From contig JANCIK010000012.1 of assembly GCA_028532985.1 (NCBI GenBank), positions 1,860,001 through 1,924,000 on the forward strand: DNA of 64,000 nt, read 5' to 3'. Under the pieces are notes generated by a model, which made no database searches, was not told the DNA's origin, and was given only the letters and a program-made list of their open reading frames with translations. Numbering within the stretch: the stretch's first letter is position 1; the number at the start of each line of letters is the position of its first letter. This document shows, piece after piece, positions 23,951 to 36,809 of the stretch. A program made the translations under genes and the position numbers. The stretch comes from Stropharia rugosoannulata. Taxonomy: Eukaryota > Basidiomycota > Agaricomycetes > Agaricales > Strophariaceae.

Positions 23951-24480
23951 ATAGAGCATTAAAGTCGAGTTGTCTGAGAGCAGGCCAGCGCTCTGAGTAA
24001 TGCTTGGGATACCATGGACATACTTTCCAGCGGCCATTGTTGGTCAATTCACAGTGACGGTTCAGATTAAGTACTAACTTTTAGGTGACTGTTTCGCAAT
24101 TCAACACTGCAAGTACTAAAGTTATTCTCGTCACGTTAATTAACAATTAATTGCCAGAAGATGAGCTTCAAGCTTCAAGTTGGCTTCAACAAGTTGCACA
24201 GAGCTTAGTAAAGTTTGACAAGGTCTTCCGCTAAAAAGCGTATCCGGCTCCCGATAGAGCGATTAAAATCAAGTTGTCCGATGGAAGGAAGGCCGCTGAT
24301 GCTCTGAACAAGGCCCGGGATTGCATATGAGTAGTCATTGTTATTCAACTCACAGTGACGGGTTAAAAGAGACATGGATGTGTTGCTCGAGTTGGTGGCT
24401 CTAATACGAGTTCATTCGTCAGGGAGTAGCACGAACCTAATAGGTGCAGGAAAAGTTCAAGTTGGTCAAAGAAGTCAAAA
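23940..24480 (-). pseudogene. Two decayed copies of a leucine-rich gene fragment
   Basis: Positions 23947-24060 and 24243-24365 share several blocks (gatagagc-ttaaa, agttgtc, gctctgA, caCAGTGACGG). On the minus strand they read as short leucine/isoleucine-rich pieces such as LVQSISGLPSIGQLDFN. They look like remnants of an F-box/LRR-type gene end, duplicated in tandem and decayed. Confidence 0.4.
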
Positions 24481-24839
24481 TGTAAACTTGGCGCCAAGGC
24501 TGGCTAGGCGCCCAACGCCCGTAACCGTAAACAGTGGCCGCCCACATGTACATCTAAACACCCAACGACGAGTGGACTCTCGTTTCCTAATGGACACTGT
24601 CGCGGTCATGTTTCCCTATCATCCTTCTTGTCACATTTCTATCTCTCGTAAAGAAGTATGAAAAGGACTTGCATGTTGTGAATCCTACTAGAACTAAATT
24701 GGATTAAACCTAAAGAGTTACACATCGTCAATGACCATATTCCGCGCCATATACGACGAAGCACAAATTACTGCCCACTAGGCCAGCGATGCTCAAGATC
24801 GAATCTTCGCCTTGCATCCCAATTTATAGATCAGTGAGG

Positions 24840-25260
24840 ATAAGACGGGAGAACAATCAACTCACCGACAGGCTCAACTGTCTAATTTTGTTCTCGCCCG
24901 ACCCAATGATTGTCGTCACAGGCGTCTTCCCAACATTAGGGACGATCCTATAGTACGGTGGCCTTTGTGGTGGAGATCCAACATTTTCACGACAGTGAAA
25001 AACGAAACGCAAATGGAAATCAACACAGATAGTTCCTTGCAATCGAAAAAAATGTCGTTAACTTCACCTGTATCGCATCTAGCAAAACTCACCAGCAAGA
25101 AAACGGACAAAGGCGTAACAATTCCAACTGAACCTCAGTGCCACTATATGCGTGGATACAGGCCTTGTTTATTGAAAGCAGCCCCGTTATCACTCATAAA
25201 TTTGCCGGAAGCTTCTTTTCACCAGTCTGAGCATATGCGGTGAAAGTCACATATATATGG
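24840..25260 (-). pseudogene. Decayed fragment of the type I membrane protein gene
   Basis: The minus strand reads PPYYRIVPNVGKTPVTTIIG, close to the PPYYMIAFAVGNTPVTTLIG block of the gene at 20122-21966. Upstream bits (ICV-F, the -ccggaagctt-tttc- stretch near 25205, aactg-ctcagtgccac-atatgc-tgga near 25130) match that gene's 5' flank at 22200-22320. The copy carries deletions and lacks all downstream exons. Confidence 0.7.
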
Positions 25261-25531
25261 GGAATGACGACTAGACGGCCTTGACTGTATATCATAAATC
25301 TGTTGTCAGTCGATTGCTCAAATGTTCATTGGGAGTATAGTTGATGTTCTAGATTGGGATCGACATTAGCGACGAGCAATCGAACCTAAAATCAGATGCA
25401 TAAAAGCGAAGGCATCAGTGGGTACCATAAATCAGTGACTCCTTGCGAGGCCTCAACGTCAACCATGAAATCTTCCAGATGTCATAAATGTGGGAGTCCG
25501 AGGAAGTATATTACAATTTCGTGGAGTTTAA
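25261..25531. other. Intergenic, no gene recognised
   Basis: Spacer between the decayed fragment and the 3' end of the proteasome gene. Confidence 0.4.
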
Positions 25532-26599
25532 TCACTGGGTCTGCGCTCCGTACCCCCGAATACCTTCAGCAAACGACCAAGATGTCTCTGCCGATTTGGA
25601 CTCTGAGATTTTGACCCCTGCTTCTGTGATTGTGGCGACTTGATACTATTAAAGATCCACGTTACAACACGTAGCACGGATATAAAAAAAATTGGGGAAG
25701 TAGACGCACCTTATTTAAACTCCTGGCGTCGCGGTAGAAGAGAACTTTCATGCTGTTTTCGATAATCGCAAGTGCCTCTTCTTCGGTCAGCGTGTCTTCC
25801 CGTCCTTCAACGGCAGCACGCAGTAACGGTTGAGCGAGATGTCCACCAAAGCCCGTCGCAAGGGTTGATGCCGAGTACGTCGTCCCTAGGAGGTCAACAT
25901 AGGCAAGAAACCTGCATATACGCGGTAAGTAACATACATCCCACTACGATGGGCTAACACACCTCTTGCCATCTTTGAATCCACCAACAAGCAGGGAGTT
26001 CCAGAGGGGGTTCATCTTCGTCCGTCGGGCATACATAACTTGAGCAAGATATTCGTGGATCTCTGCCGGGCCAAGAGAGTGGCCGTCTTGAGCAGTGAAC
26101 TCGTCGATGGTGAGCTCATTAAGCATCGTTTGGATGTATTGGAAATCGGACATGTCGCCGCCTGCTCCAATCACGGTGTTATTACCAACAGGATGAAGAC
26201 GCTGGATGTCCTTGAAGCGCGCCAGAGATCCATATGATGCTAGACTAGACATTAGATACTGCATTTAAAAGAAAGAAACCAACAAGGCATACCAAGGTTG
26301 TCTGCTGCCATCATAATGCCATCTTTATACTTGATAGCCAAAACGCTTGTTCCTGTGACAATCGGCTGTCTTCATTCTTCTGTTAGCTACCAAGTAAAGA
26401 GCACATTCGTGTGAACACACTGTGTATGCTGCACTCCTGAGCTGAACGAATCGTTCTTCGGACGTTGGTGGATGGGATACGTCCCGTACGCGTCAAAAGC
26501 TTCATTGCGCTGTACAAATTATGTATCATGAATAGAACGTATACAAAGCAGCTGAGCAATGCTCACAGGGCGGCCCCAGTTGGTTGGAAAGTGATCCAT
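25532..26599 (-). CDS. PRE4: 20S proteasome subunit beta-7 (Pre4/PSMB4 type)
   Basis: A structural beta subunit of the 20S core particle, which degrades ubiquitin-tagged proteins in cytosol and nucleus. Beta-7 is non-catalytic. Characteristic stretches of the Pre4/PSMB4 class are present: VTGTSVLAIKYKDGIMMAAD, SYGSLARFKDIQRL, GAGGDMSDFQYIQTML, ARRTKMNPLWNSLLVGGFKD, YVDLLGTTY, ATGFGGHLAQPLLR and the final KVLFYRDARS. The last exon (after an intron at about 25646-25710) reads YQVATITEAGVKI and ends at TGA 25532-25534. The start MDHFPTNWGRPRNEAFDAYG is the first ATG and precedes the propeptide-like HQRPKNDSFSSG. Several short introns split the gene (near 26510, 26370, 26270 and 25910-25965). Length is about 260 residues, normal for the subunit. 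Confidence 0.95.
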
Positions 26600-27149
26600 T
26601 GGTGAAGAAATATGCAATATGTGAGAAGCCTACACGGCAGTTAGATATAAGGACGCGCAAGCACTACTAGATCCAGGACGCGTATATCGCTGACGTAATG
26701 TGATCACACTTCATTCCCTTCCGGGCCGGACTTACCGTAGAGGCTAGTGGACAATTCAAGTTGTTGATTCTCATCCCAGACTCCCAACTTCATCCAAACC
26801 ATATCGCACCAGGCTTCAATCTGAATACTCCAACATCCTCGGTATTGATCGGTCAGCTAGCCTTCAGAAAGCATCTCGGGAAAATAAATATGCTCTGAAC
26901 ATAAGCAAGAAGTTTTTGAATCCTTCATCATTGATCAATGCTCAGATGCTTCTGGTATGTCATCGGTCAGCGTTTAACTATCATGACAATGACAAACTCA
27001 TATCATCAGCAGTACAGACATGTATATAATAAGAAACAGATAATACAATTGTTAATTGAGTGTTATGTGAGAAACATGAAAGTCTTTCGAGATCCGCAAT
27101 GTCACAAATTGTTCCCGGTGATCGTCAATGCCCTACTGTGTCGGATTTA
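26600..27149. other. Intergenic, no gene recognised
   Basis: Upstream of the proteasome gene and downstream of the sacsin-like gene. It must hold the promoter of the first and the polyadenylation signal of the second. Confidence 0.4.
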
Positions 27150-30100
27150 TTAGGTCTGAAGAACCTTCGAGATAAAGGCCGCATTGCGTTCTTCATAGTC
27201 TGCGCATATGCTGAGAAGGTTGTAAGCATTAACACCCTCAGCAGCCTTTCTAACTGACAATATGATTTAGTAATTGGCAAACACCGACCCCAGAGGCATC
27301 TGAACTCACTGAGCCCTAAATTCGACGGCAAGATCATTTTCCGCGTAACGATCTCTCTCTGCATATCCGCGAAAAGATCATTGATGTTCCAATACTCAGC
27401 AAGCCGCATAATCTCGAGGAGATCGTCCAAAGATGCGTTTTCTAAAGATTGTATTCCCGTATACACGTAGTCTGAAAAGGAAGGATATTAAATGGGCAGC
27501 TTTAAATCGAAGTAAGTACTGGAATTGTAACGTACCTAACACCGCCTGAACACACTCTCTAGAATAATCCTCAACGTGTACCCTGACTGGGTCTTGCGTA
27601 GAAGCCGTGAGCGACTCCAGGAACCCACTACAGAACGAGTCCCTGAAATGCTGGCTAACAACGGCCAAAAACGAACGATGTGCAACCAGCGGTGCCGAGT
27701 CTTCAAAAGGAGACGGAGTCCCCTCCACCTCAAAAAGAACATCTGTCAGAGAGTTCTGCTTTCGCAACTCATCAAACCCATGTCGAATTGTCTGCAGCTT
27801 CTTCATCTCGGAGTCGGATGCATGATCGAAGTCATAATCAGGATGATAGACTTCTAAAACGCCGATTCGGCGAAGCATCTTAGAAAATGGAATCAAGTAG
27901 GAGCGAACATATCTCAAGGAGCCTTCTGTGTCGCGGGTTTCGAAGACTAAATGTTCGGAATCGTCCCAATGCCAGTCATCGATTTCAGGATCATTTACGT
28001 TGAGGAACAATCCACCATTCTTTAACTCTTCAATATGGTCTTCGCCCGCAAGAGATATGTTATTCTCAAGAAAGGTGTACGTTTCCGAAAGGTCGTGAAG
28101 AAGAGTAGTTTGCTGAATGCTCGACAGGTGGGTCTTTGCCAAAGACGACAAGACCTTCAAATGGCGAATCTGCGTTACGAAAAGTAAATAAGTCAGTGCA
28201 CCACCCAGTATAATATTAACGACTAGATACTTACAACATCCAAGATAGTTGCCCGACCCAAAGCAGGGTACGCCAATAATATCCTGTTGTGTGGTTGTAC
28301 GACTGGAAACGCCTTTTGAGTCCAAGCAACTGCTTCAAACTCCTTTCGGACAATTTGCAGAGGCGATACAACGCTTGGAAGGTTCGTGATAGTTTCCGGT
28401 AGGCGCAAATTTGTTTCAATGTTCTCCGACTCATCAAGGCGTCGTTCGAAAATCATTCTTCGGGGTATAAATTTGACTTCATCAAGCTCGTGCCAAACCT
28501 TTGGGTCATAATCGTTGACCAGCATGGGTAGCCTAGTGCAGTAGAATTCGTAGAGAACCGAGGCGCGCGCAGCCGTATCGTCGTCATCGCGCCCAATCAA
28601 GGACTGGGCACATATACAAAAGTTTGGAATGTCCAACTGTTCCTCACTGCGTAGCTGATGTTTGCTCGACAGTATGAATTGCAAATCACCGAACTGTGGT
28701 GAGACAAAATGGTCAGAATCTTGCCCAAATACAGCCTCAAGCATTGGTCCTCTTGCATAGAGGTTGTCGGATAGGACAATTGCTCGACTCGAGTTCGGCA
28801 GCGGAACAGCTCGTGTAAATGAATTTGGTAGGAGGGAAAGCCAATGACGAAGAAACTCCTTGAAATCCGTCAGTTCGTTAGGATCCATGGTGGCTGGCAG
28901 GTCAAGGACGTCTAACACTGAAGCTAATGTCAATGTTTGAGCCGCCAATGGGGCCAGTGTGGCGTAATAGCCAGAAACTACCACACCCATGAAACGACCA
29001 GCTGGTGAGAACGGAATTCCATTTGGAAGCATTGCAATTTCCGATGCAGCGCGAAGTCTTTCGTGAGTCCCACGTCTCACTGAAGGCCATATAGGAAGTT
29101 GACGTGCAGTTTCGAAATGTGCTGGGTCAGTAATTGGAGTAGTAAGGTTACGCCGAACCCACGCTGCAAATGCATCATGGTAGTTTGCATCAATCTCAGC
29201 AAACTTGCGAGGTATGTTTTCGAGCTGCAGATTAGTAATGCCTGATAGGACACCAGTTATCGACAGTTTTGCATAGCTCGGCGAGTGCAGGATTGATCGA
29301 AGACTATCTGGGGTGGGTTCATTATCTGTGCGTACAACCGTCAGACCTAGCGCCGAAAGGCAGGCCCGCAAACCCTCATCTGTCTCCGAACTTCCACTTG
29401 ACAGCACAACGGAGCCGTTCTTACACTGGTCAAGCGATACGAACATGCTGTGGTTGTGGAAAACCGACGGCACCAAAGGAAAGTCACTGACATGATCAGG
29501 CGTAAGTCCCAGGATAGCATATTCATCCCAACAAGTCCAAAATTCCTCTATCCAGTTGTTAGAGTTCGTCGGGAGTATTTCAGAGGGAGATGACATATTC
29601 AAACATTCGCCAATTAACCGCCTGATTGATGAAGGATCAAGCTTCTTCACATTGACATCTAGTTTCAATAGATGTGGCAGTCTTGTCAGTTTGCTGTGTA
29701 CAAAGTACTTCCGCGGGAAGTTATGAAGTTGTTGCCTGCGTTTTGGCATCCATACAAAATACGGCGAGTAGTCTGCATCTGACGAATGAGCGATAATCGG
29801 GCCGAAGCTTTTATCGTCGTCCAGAGGCAGGACATATAGCCCATCAAGAATATTGGAAAAGACACCGAATTCACTTTTTGACAGGTATTCGATCACGTCT
29901 TCCAAAACTTTGAAACTCAGAGTGGTGAGTGGCGCCTGATCGCGAAGGATTTCCGCTCTAAGGTAAAATGGAGTGACCGCAGGCAGTCCCGCCATTTCTG
30001 TAGCATGTTGATATACTCTTGCAGATAGTCTGACGAGCCCATTTGGTTGAAGCGCCGAAAGGGTGGTTTCAATGCTAAGCGGTTCTTTGTGAGTTACAAC

Positions 30101-33100
30101 TGCTTCTGAGCAGGTGAGCGTATTAGTGGGCCAGAAGTCACTTCGGAATAGCTTGCGATCACATTGCCTAAGATTTTCATAGAATGCTTGCACAATATAA
30201 CGAGATTGCTGATCCTCTCCGTCATGGTGCTCCGGCCACCATTGGTTGTTCGAGTCCATTTGGTCCCCTAGACGTAATGAAAATGCTAGAAGAAAGAAGT
30301 AGAGGGGGGGTATGACTTGAGTGAGAAGCCACTTGTTGTACTGTGTCTCGAAGCGGGCAGCGTCATCAAGACGAATTGACCTTCTATCAGAAGCGAGTAT
30401 GAAAGAAGCATTGATGTGGAGTGGAAGTGATGTTGAAATTCCTAGTGGAAGCGCAGAAAAGAAATTGAACGATGTATTTCCCTCGTCAGGACTGTCAAAC
30501 AGCATAGCCAAGGCTGCAAAGGGCGCCCGTGGGCTGCGCGTTGATCTTGCAAGCTCTTCGGGCATCTGTACTGACAAATGTTGAAAATCTGTAGTCACGA
30601 CCTTCCAAGTACTAGAAGCGCTGCAAGATTCGTCTTTAACTGTTATGTCTGTCAGCGTGAACCCTGTGTCAGATTCCTTATCTATAAGCAGTCGTTCTGC
30701 CGTAAAGGCCCATTCGCATTCATTTTGCTTATTATTCTTTCGACTGAATCCGGAAATACGCTGCATCTTGGTAAAAATACAACAGTTGGGGGCGGACTCG
30801 CGCAGCGCAGCCAGAATGTTAGTTTCAATTTGTTCGGGCGTCCAGAATGTGTACGAGATTACATCAGTTGATCCTTCGCAATGAGACTCCTCTCGAAGAG
30901 GAAGAAGGAAAATGGTCTGGAATAAAGAGACACGTCAGTCCTTGTATTTTAAATCTATTCTGTCAGCTGTGCAACGCACCCCGTCGAAGGTTTCGTCACT
31001 AGCGATATCAAAGCCAAATAGGCCATCTGCGGGCATTAAGTGACTGGAATAGTATCTGAGAAAAGGAAGGTAAATATATGTGCGCAATTATAAAGGAAAC
31101 TTTTTCAATCAACCTTTTGACGTGCTGTAGTGGTAATATCAATGCTGCTGATCCTCTAATGGGCAAGTGACCTTTTGAGGGGTTCAGAAACAACACGCTG
31201 TCGTTGGATATGATAATAGCCAGCTAAATGTACGTCAGCTTGAACGAATGACGGTTGGGCCTTAAATGCAGAGCAACTTACTTCAGTGAAGTGGAACATT
31301 GTCAAAGCTCCTAAACCGAATTGACCAATGGTCTCAGGCATTCCTTGCTTCCCGCCTACACTGGTCCGACAAATACCCGTAAAATCCTTCTCAGAGAATT
31401 TGGCATTATTGTAGGCAACCAGAGAAGGAGCTGTACAGAATTTCGCCATCGCGGGCGACAGCGCTCCGGCAGGTTGTAAGAGATCTGTAGTAACATAATT
31501 CATGACCAGGGAAAATTCAGTCGCATTAGCGTCAATGGCATTCGCCAAAAATTCTGTCATGAACTGTTTCTCTTTGTACTCCTTGAGTGTTTTGCGTACA
31601 GTCACAACCGGTTTCTCGCCCATGTCTACGCTGGGCGTTGCGAGGCCAACAAACTCAAGACCCAGTCTTCGAAGCTCTAGCTTTTGTCCCAGGTTCTCGT
31701 CCAGTAGAGTATGACAGAGATAGTCACTGGTGAGGGGGATAAAGGTTGCCTGTGTGCCGATATCATTGAAAAATATTTCTGAATATGGCCGAAGTATGCA
31801 ATCGGTATCGGGAATGAGTAGCTGCAAGCGTTCATTATCGGTGAGCTCTGAACCGATGCATCGAAGCAAGCCTATGGCAGAATTGGCATTATGCAAAGTG
31901 GGTCGCTCCCTGCTCAAAACCTGCAGCTTGTGAATTACCGTGGTTTTTGAAGGACTATAAACGTATATCAATGTCGGTTTTGATACGTTATGAAAAAAGT
32001 GGCACTTACAACTCTAAGCATCCCATGTTCTGAAGGAATTCTTTGGTGCGCTGGTCCACGAACAAGATGTGACTAAATCCTGAGTCGGGGTTGGGAACGG
32101 AGAATATAGCACTCGTGGTATCCGAAAGATGACCGGTACTTGTGGGTACCCATTTCTTATCCTTCGTAATCTGGCGCAAAGACGCCAGATCAACATCACT
32201 CACATCATAGCGACTGGCTAGATGTTTAATCAAATCTCGAACCGCTTCGAAGTAGTTTCCTTGTCGGCTTAAGATACGCCCGAGTTGCTTGACAAGAACA
32301 TCCACGGGGACCGGTTCATTCCAATGTAAAACACGCCTCAGAGAGACCGGAAGTTCGAAAGGTTCAAGAGTCGCCAAAACTTCATTGAACAAGTATTCTG
32401 GGGAGTCGGCCGATTTATCTCGACACTCTGTATATCCACACAAACCTCGCGAGGTTGGTAACCACTGCTGATCTGGAGTAAGTGTCAGTTTACTAAAATC
32501 CAGATGGGTCGTAATCATGAGCCGAATCAGCCTCCTGGCGAGATCCATGGATGTCGCGGATAAAGGTTGCGAGGCGAGGAAATTTATCCTGTCTTGCACG
32601 ATATCAATAGTTAGTGTAGATCTCAGAAGCTTCAGTGAGCTCAACGCTTTAACTATGCTAGACTCCGTCGCAGTTTGCATCAGTGGCCGTCGATCCCGTT
32701 CCAGGCTGTATAACGAATCCAAATTTGACTTGGGGTCAATTACGTCCCTCGGTTTCCTGCGGGAACCAGACAACACCTTCACGAAGTCTGTATCTTGAAC
32801 TTTCTCCATGACAGATAGCGAGATATCACCTGACTTGGTAGACATGTATTCCAGAGTTGCGGCGATTACGTGGTTGGGCTGGGTAAGCAGATGATCAACA
32901 GTCAAGCGCAGCAAGTCTACGATGGTAGATATGCGCAAGGCGTTCCGCGATCCAATGTAGTCCAAGATTCCATAGGTTCCATGTTGAAGATGCAGGAAGG
33001 TAAATCCTGGGATAGAAGGTATAAATGGTGGCAATATATCCATATCAAGGGCTGTGAGATCTGACTCATCATCACCAAGACTCTGATATTTAACGCACGT

Positions 33101-35728
33101 GGTTGACTGGGGAGGAAACTGGACCACAGGATATATAGGCAGACTTTTCAGGCGTCGAATTTGCTCTGGTGTGAAGCTTCCAGATCTTTGGATAGACGTT
33201 GGAATGTTGACAGCGAGATGCTTTAATATCACAACAAAATCGGCCTGGCGCAGGTTGTCCGAAGATCCTAAAGATGGTGGGAGTGAATCCAAGACAGCAT
33301 GAATGTTTGTTATTTGGTCCAGAAGTCCGCGCGCTAAGAGAGCGGACTGGACAGCTTGAGATTGCGCAAAACCTTCATCAAGAATGGGAACACCAAGAGA
33401 CGATAAACATTTGATGGAGGTAGGATGGGCGCCCCGAGACACAAATAACCGGGAGTCGGCCCTACGGAGGCCACGAGAAGAAGGCAGCAGGAGTAGATGC
33501 TGTATCGCACGATAGAGATCGTCCCGCGCAGGATATGTATTCTGCCAAACCCAGAATCGTAAAAGCCACTTGACTACGGCTGGATCAAGTTTGGTGAGAT
33601 GCTGGCTAGACCCCAGTTTGCCGGGATAAGTTGTCAGGTAACTAGCGATCGTTGGCACTGTAAGCACTTCAACATTGAGCACCTCGGGGCCGTGAGTTCG
33701 GATAGTATTCGCAACCTCCCGTGGAAGCTGCGAGAGAGCAATGGCGCGTTCATCACATGCACCAAACATGTCGTACTCTGTGTCATCCAGCAGCGTGAAG
33801 AGGATAGGCTGTCTTGCGGAACTCAAGAGAGAAAGCGCAACAACCTCACCGCCGATCAAGTGTATCAGAGGGAGCCCAACAATGTTGTGAACGTTATCAC
33901 CAGAAAGCAAATATTCAAGTATGATAATAGCATCCTCTTTTGCCGCGCTTTTCAGCTTATCAGTGAGATTCTGGAACATGGAATGGTCAACCGGTATAGG
34001 AAAGTGAGGACATGACCGGACTTACAATTAAATGCTTATGCGCCGTCTCCGGGCTCAGAATTGTCGGGGAAACATTGGCACCAGTGCCTGGTTTGTTGAG
34101 AAAATCGACAATATATTGGGGAGGACATGTAAGCTGCAAACCAACCCTCGCTAGTGAGCGCAAAATTTGTCTCGCGATAGCTGTATCAGCTACAATCAAC
34201 TCGTGAATTGAGGAATATAACTTCGCGCTCGTGTTTTGCTCCAACTCAAAAACGGGCCATATTTTGGACTTTGTAGCTAGAGCACAGCTGACAACACAAT
34301 TTGGGAGGCTGCTCCAGTATACGCTTTCACCGGTCGTCGAGGGCTGTTGCTCAGGGGGCCAAGCACTAAAAATATCTTCCAATTCATGCTTGCTAGCAAG
34401 AACTTCAATAAGTTCTTCCCAAGCGTGGGGGATGTAGCCGGTGAATAGGAGCTTGTTCCACTCGGTCAACAATCTTGGAGTCAGTCAGCACCGAAAAAAG
34501 AAGAATATATAAAAGACGACGTACAGGTCACCAGCTCCCAAACCAATCTCGCTGGCGTTGCGAAGGTTTTGCCGCGACTGGGTTAACGCAAAGTATGCAT
34601 GTACATGCGCCGGAAATCCAGTTGGAAGGGGTAATGGAAGGAATGTAAAGAGACGCCCGAAGGTCCCTCTTTCCAGGGTCGGTGAGATCGGAATAGCAAG
34701 TCCGACGTTGGGAAGCAGTTTATGCTGCCTTGCTACGTATGTCATAGCTCCCTTTTGTTCGAATCGGCGTTGAATCACCCGCCAGGTCTTATCGCTCTTG
34801 GTGCCATTTACGTCGAGAGAAACTGTTACGGTGTACGTTTCCGCCCCTTGGTGTATGATCGTTGATGATGATTTGGAGATTGAGACCTTAACTGTAGAAG
34901 ACAATAATCCCTGTTCATTGATATCACGAAGTTCAATATCTTTAACGTGCTGAAGGAACAAGAGAACATGATCGATCTCTTCGGCGACAAAGTCGCTCAT
35001 GAGGCGCGCAATGTCGTCGGGCCTGATGACCTTATCACTGAGGTGGCTTGACTGATCTCGCAAGGGACAGCGTATAGCGGTACCATTGAACCGGGACGAA
35101 CCCAGTTGCTCCGGGAAGACAATTCGAATGGGCAACATCTCCAAGTCATCTTTAACGATGCCAGCGACATTCAACTTTTTGAAGCCCGTGCTTGTTGACG
35201 AAAGTAATGGGTCAAACATTAAAAAGACCCCTCCGGACAGAACTTGCGGGGTGTCGGTAATCTTCCAGAAGCATCATCAGACGACAACTATTCTGACTCA
35301 ATATATGCGCGAGTACTCACATGGAATACAGAGCGGAAACCGACCCCATACTTGCCAATTTTGCTGGGAATCTTCAGAAAGAGGATATCTCTAAACATAA
35401 CAAGGCTTACGAAGAGTCGGCAGACTTTGATGTCTCAAAAATCGTGCCCAGTGCATCCCAGTCCGAAGTTTCAAATTCACCGTCATTATACGCTATCAGA
35501 GCGGGACCTAAAGTTGTGTGATGACGTCGGCGGTCAATAACCAGTACCTGCATTGTGTTAGGGACTCAACTCATCTAAGCGATGAAATGAGAAACATACC
35601 TGCTTTGTTGCTTTGGCATCATCCGAATTCTGGATTAGTTCCCTTAGAAGACCGACGGAATAAGGGTAGTTATTGAGAATGCTTCTTATCGCCCCAGTAG
35701 GCTTGGGCACCTGAGAGAAACTGGTCAT
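27150..35728 (-). CDS. Giant sacsin-like protein with a C-terminal BTB domain
   Basis: One gene of about 8.6 kb with more than ten short introns and a product near 2,500 residues. It starts MTSFSQVPKPTG and runs straight into the HSP90-like ATPase fold of sacsin: SVGLLRELIQNSDDAKATKQ, ALIAYNDGEF, then SKIGKYGVGFRSVFH, TDTPQVLSGG and ITPT-like strands. A second, diverged ATPase-like module follows (FLANAIDANATEFSLVMNY, LVAYNNAKFSEKDF, IGQFGLGALTMFHFTE). Large helical segments lie between and after these modules. The last exons encode a BTB/POZ domain (LTDVLFEVEG, LVAHRSFLAVVSQHFRDSF, ECVQAVL-DYVYTG, LLEIMRLAEYWNINDL) and end at TAA 27150-27152 after a final intron. Human sacsin ends in J and HEPN domains instead. 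Likely a chaperone-like scaffold (inference). Junctions were checked at about 32014, 31285, 28230, 27535 and 27310. Confidence 0.88.
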
Positions 35729-36326
35729 TTCCGCGAGCAGAGGTGGTTGCTCTCGTCAACAGTGTGTGTATGGGCGCTTAACGTTCTAACACCATGCGTT
35801 CGTGCGTTATCGCATAATCTGATTCCTCGTGCCTGTTAATGCTCTGCAAATCGGAATGTGCCCGAGAATCCAAATCTATCTTCGTACAATCTTCGTAAAA
35901 CTTAGTGGTCTTTGTTCGGAAGTTCAGACCTGGCCCTGGTATTTGGCACGATATTCATTCTGAGCCTCAGAAGATAGAATGTCCAGAGATTAGTAGTCGG
36001 AACAAAGATGCAGACTTGTCTACATTGTGCTTGCGAAAAAGCGTTGCAGGGATCCGGCCCGAAACTAGGGAAGCTGGCAGGGTTCCTTCGGAGTTCAAAT
36101 ATTAAGCTTTAGGTCACACAATAAACAAGATCATGTGATACCAACAGTTAAAGGCGCGTCAATAAAGACAAATAACCACGAAACAAGAGTAATTAAGAAC
36201 GCACCATCAAGGAGCATCTCTTGCTTCTTACCATCATCCTCATTCTCAGCAACCCGCATCAAGTCGACTTTTCGTCGCAAACCCCATCTCACTCTACTAC
36301 AAACCTTCGACAGGAAGCACTCAATC
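35729..36326. other. Divergent promoter region, sacsin-like and histone H4
   Basis: About 600 bases separate the two start codons. No gene is recognised. It presumably carries both promoters. Confidence 0.5.
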
Positions 36327-36809
36327 ATGTCTGGACGCGGAAAGGGTGGCAAGGTGAGCACGAATACTGTGTTACTATGAGAGCGAACGCTCATCAAACA
36401 ATGCTGTATAGGGTCTCGGAAAGGGTGGTGCCAAGCGTCACCGTAAGATTCTTCGTGACAACATTCAAGGTGCGCTCAGCGCTTCTCTTCTCATTCGCAT
36501 GAGCTCTGAATATATGCCACTTTCACAGGTATCACAAAGCCTGCTATTCGTCGTCTTGCCCGTCGTGGTGGTGTGAAGCGTATTTCCGGTCTCATTTACG
36601 AAGAGACTCGCGGTGTCCTCAAGATTTTCCTCGAGAACGTCATTCGTGACTCGGTTACCTACACAGAGCACGCCAAACGGTGCGCATTCATTATCTACGC
36701 TTGTTCAATCACGGTGCTAATGTTGCTATGCAGTAAAACTGTCACCGCCCTCGATGTTGTCTACGCCCTGAAGCGCTCAGGCCGTACTCTCTATGGTTTC
36801 GGTGCTTGA
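36327..36809 (+). CDS. Histone H4
   Basis: Canonical core histone H4 of 103 codons, which pairs with H3 in the nucleosome. Four exons (36327-36353, 36412-36469, 36529-36679 and 36734-36809) of 27, 58, 151 and 76 bases join through GT-AG introns. The tail [20 protein letters not shown] is standard, and [20 protein letters not shown] and the end RTLYGFGA are typical. All five acetylation or methylation lysines (5, 8, 12, 16 and 20) are present. It is divergent from the sacsin-like gene and about 900 bases upstream of the H4-like gene. Confidence 0.98.

Noticed and set aside
25396..25614. Open frame with a CHKCGSP motif
   Set aside because: Overlaps the last exon of the proteasome gene on the other strand; one CxxC is not enough for a zinc-finger call.
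27125..27310. Read-through end of the sacsin-like protein into its last intron
   Set aside because: A GT-AG intron (about 27250-27306) gives a better end, KAAEGVNAYNLLSICADYEE, and the TAA at 27150.
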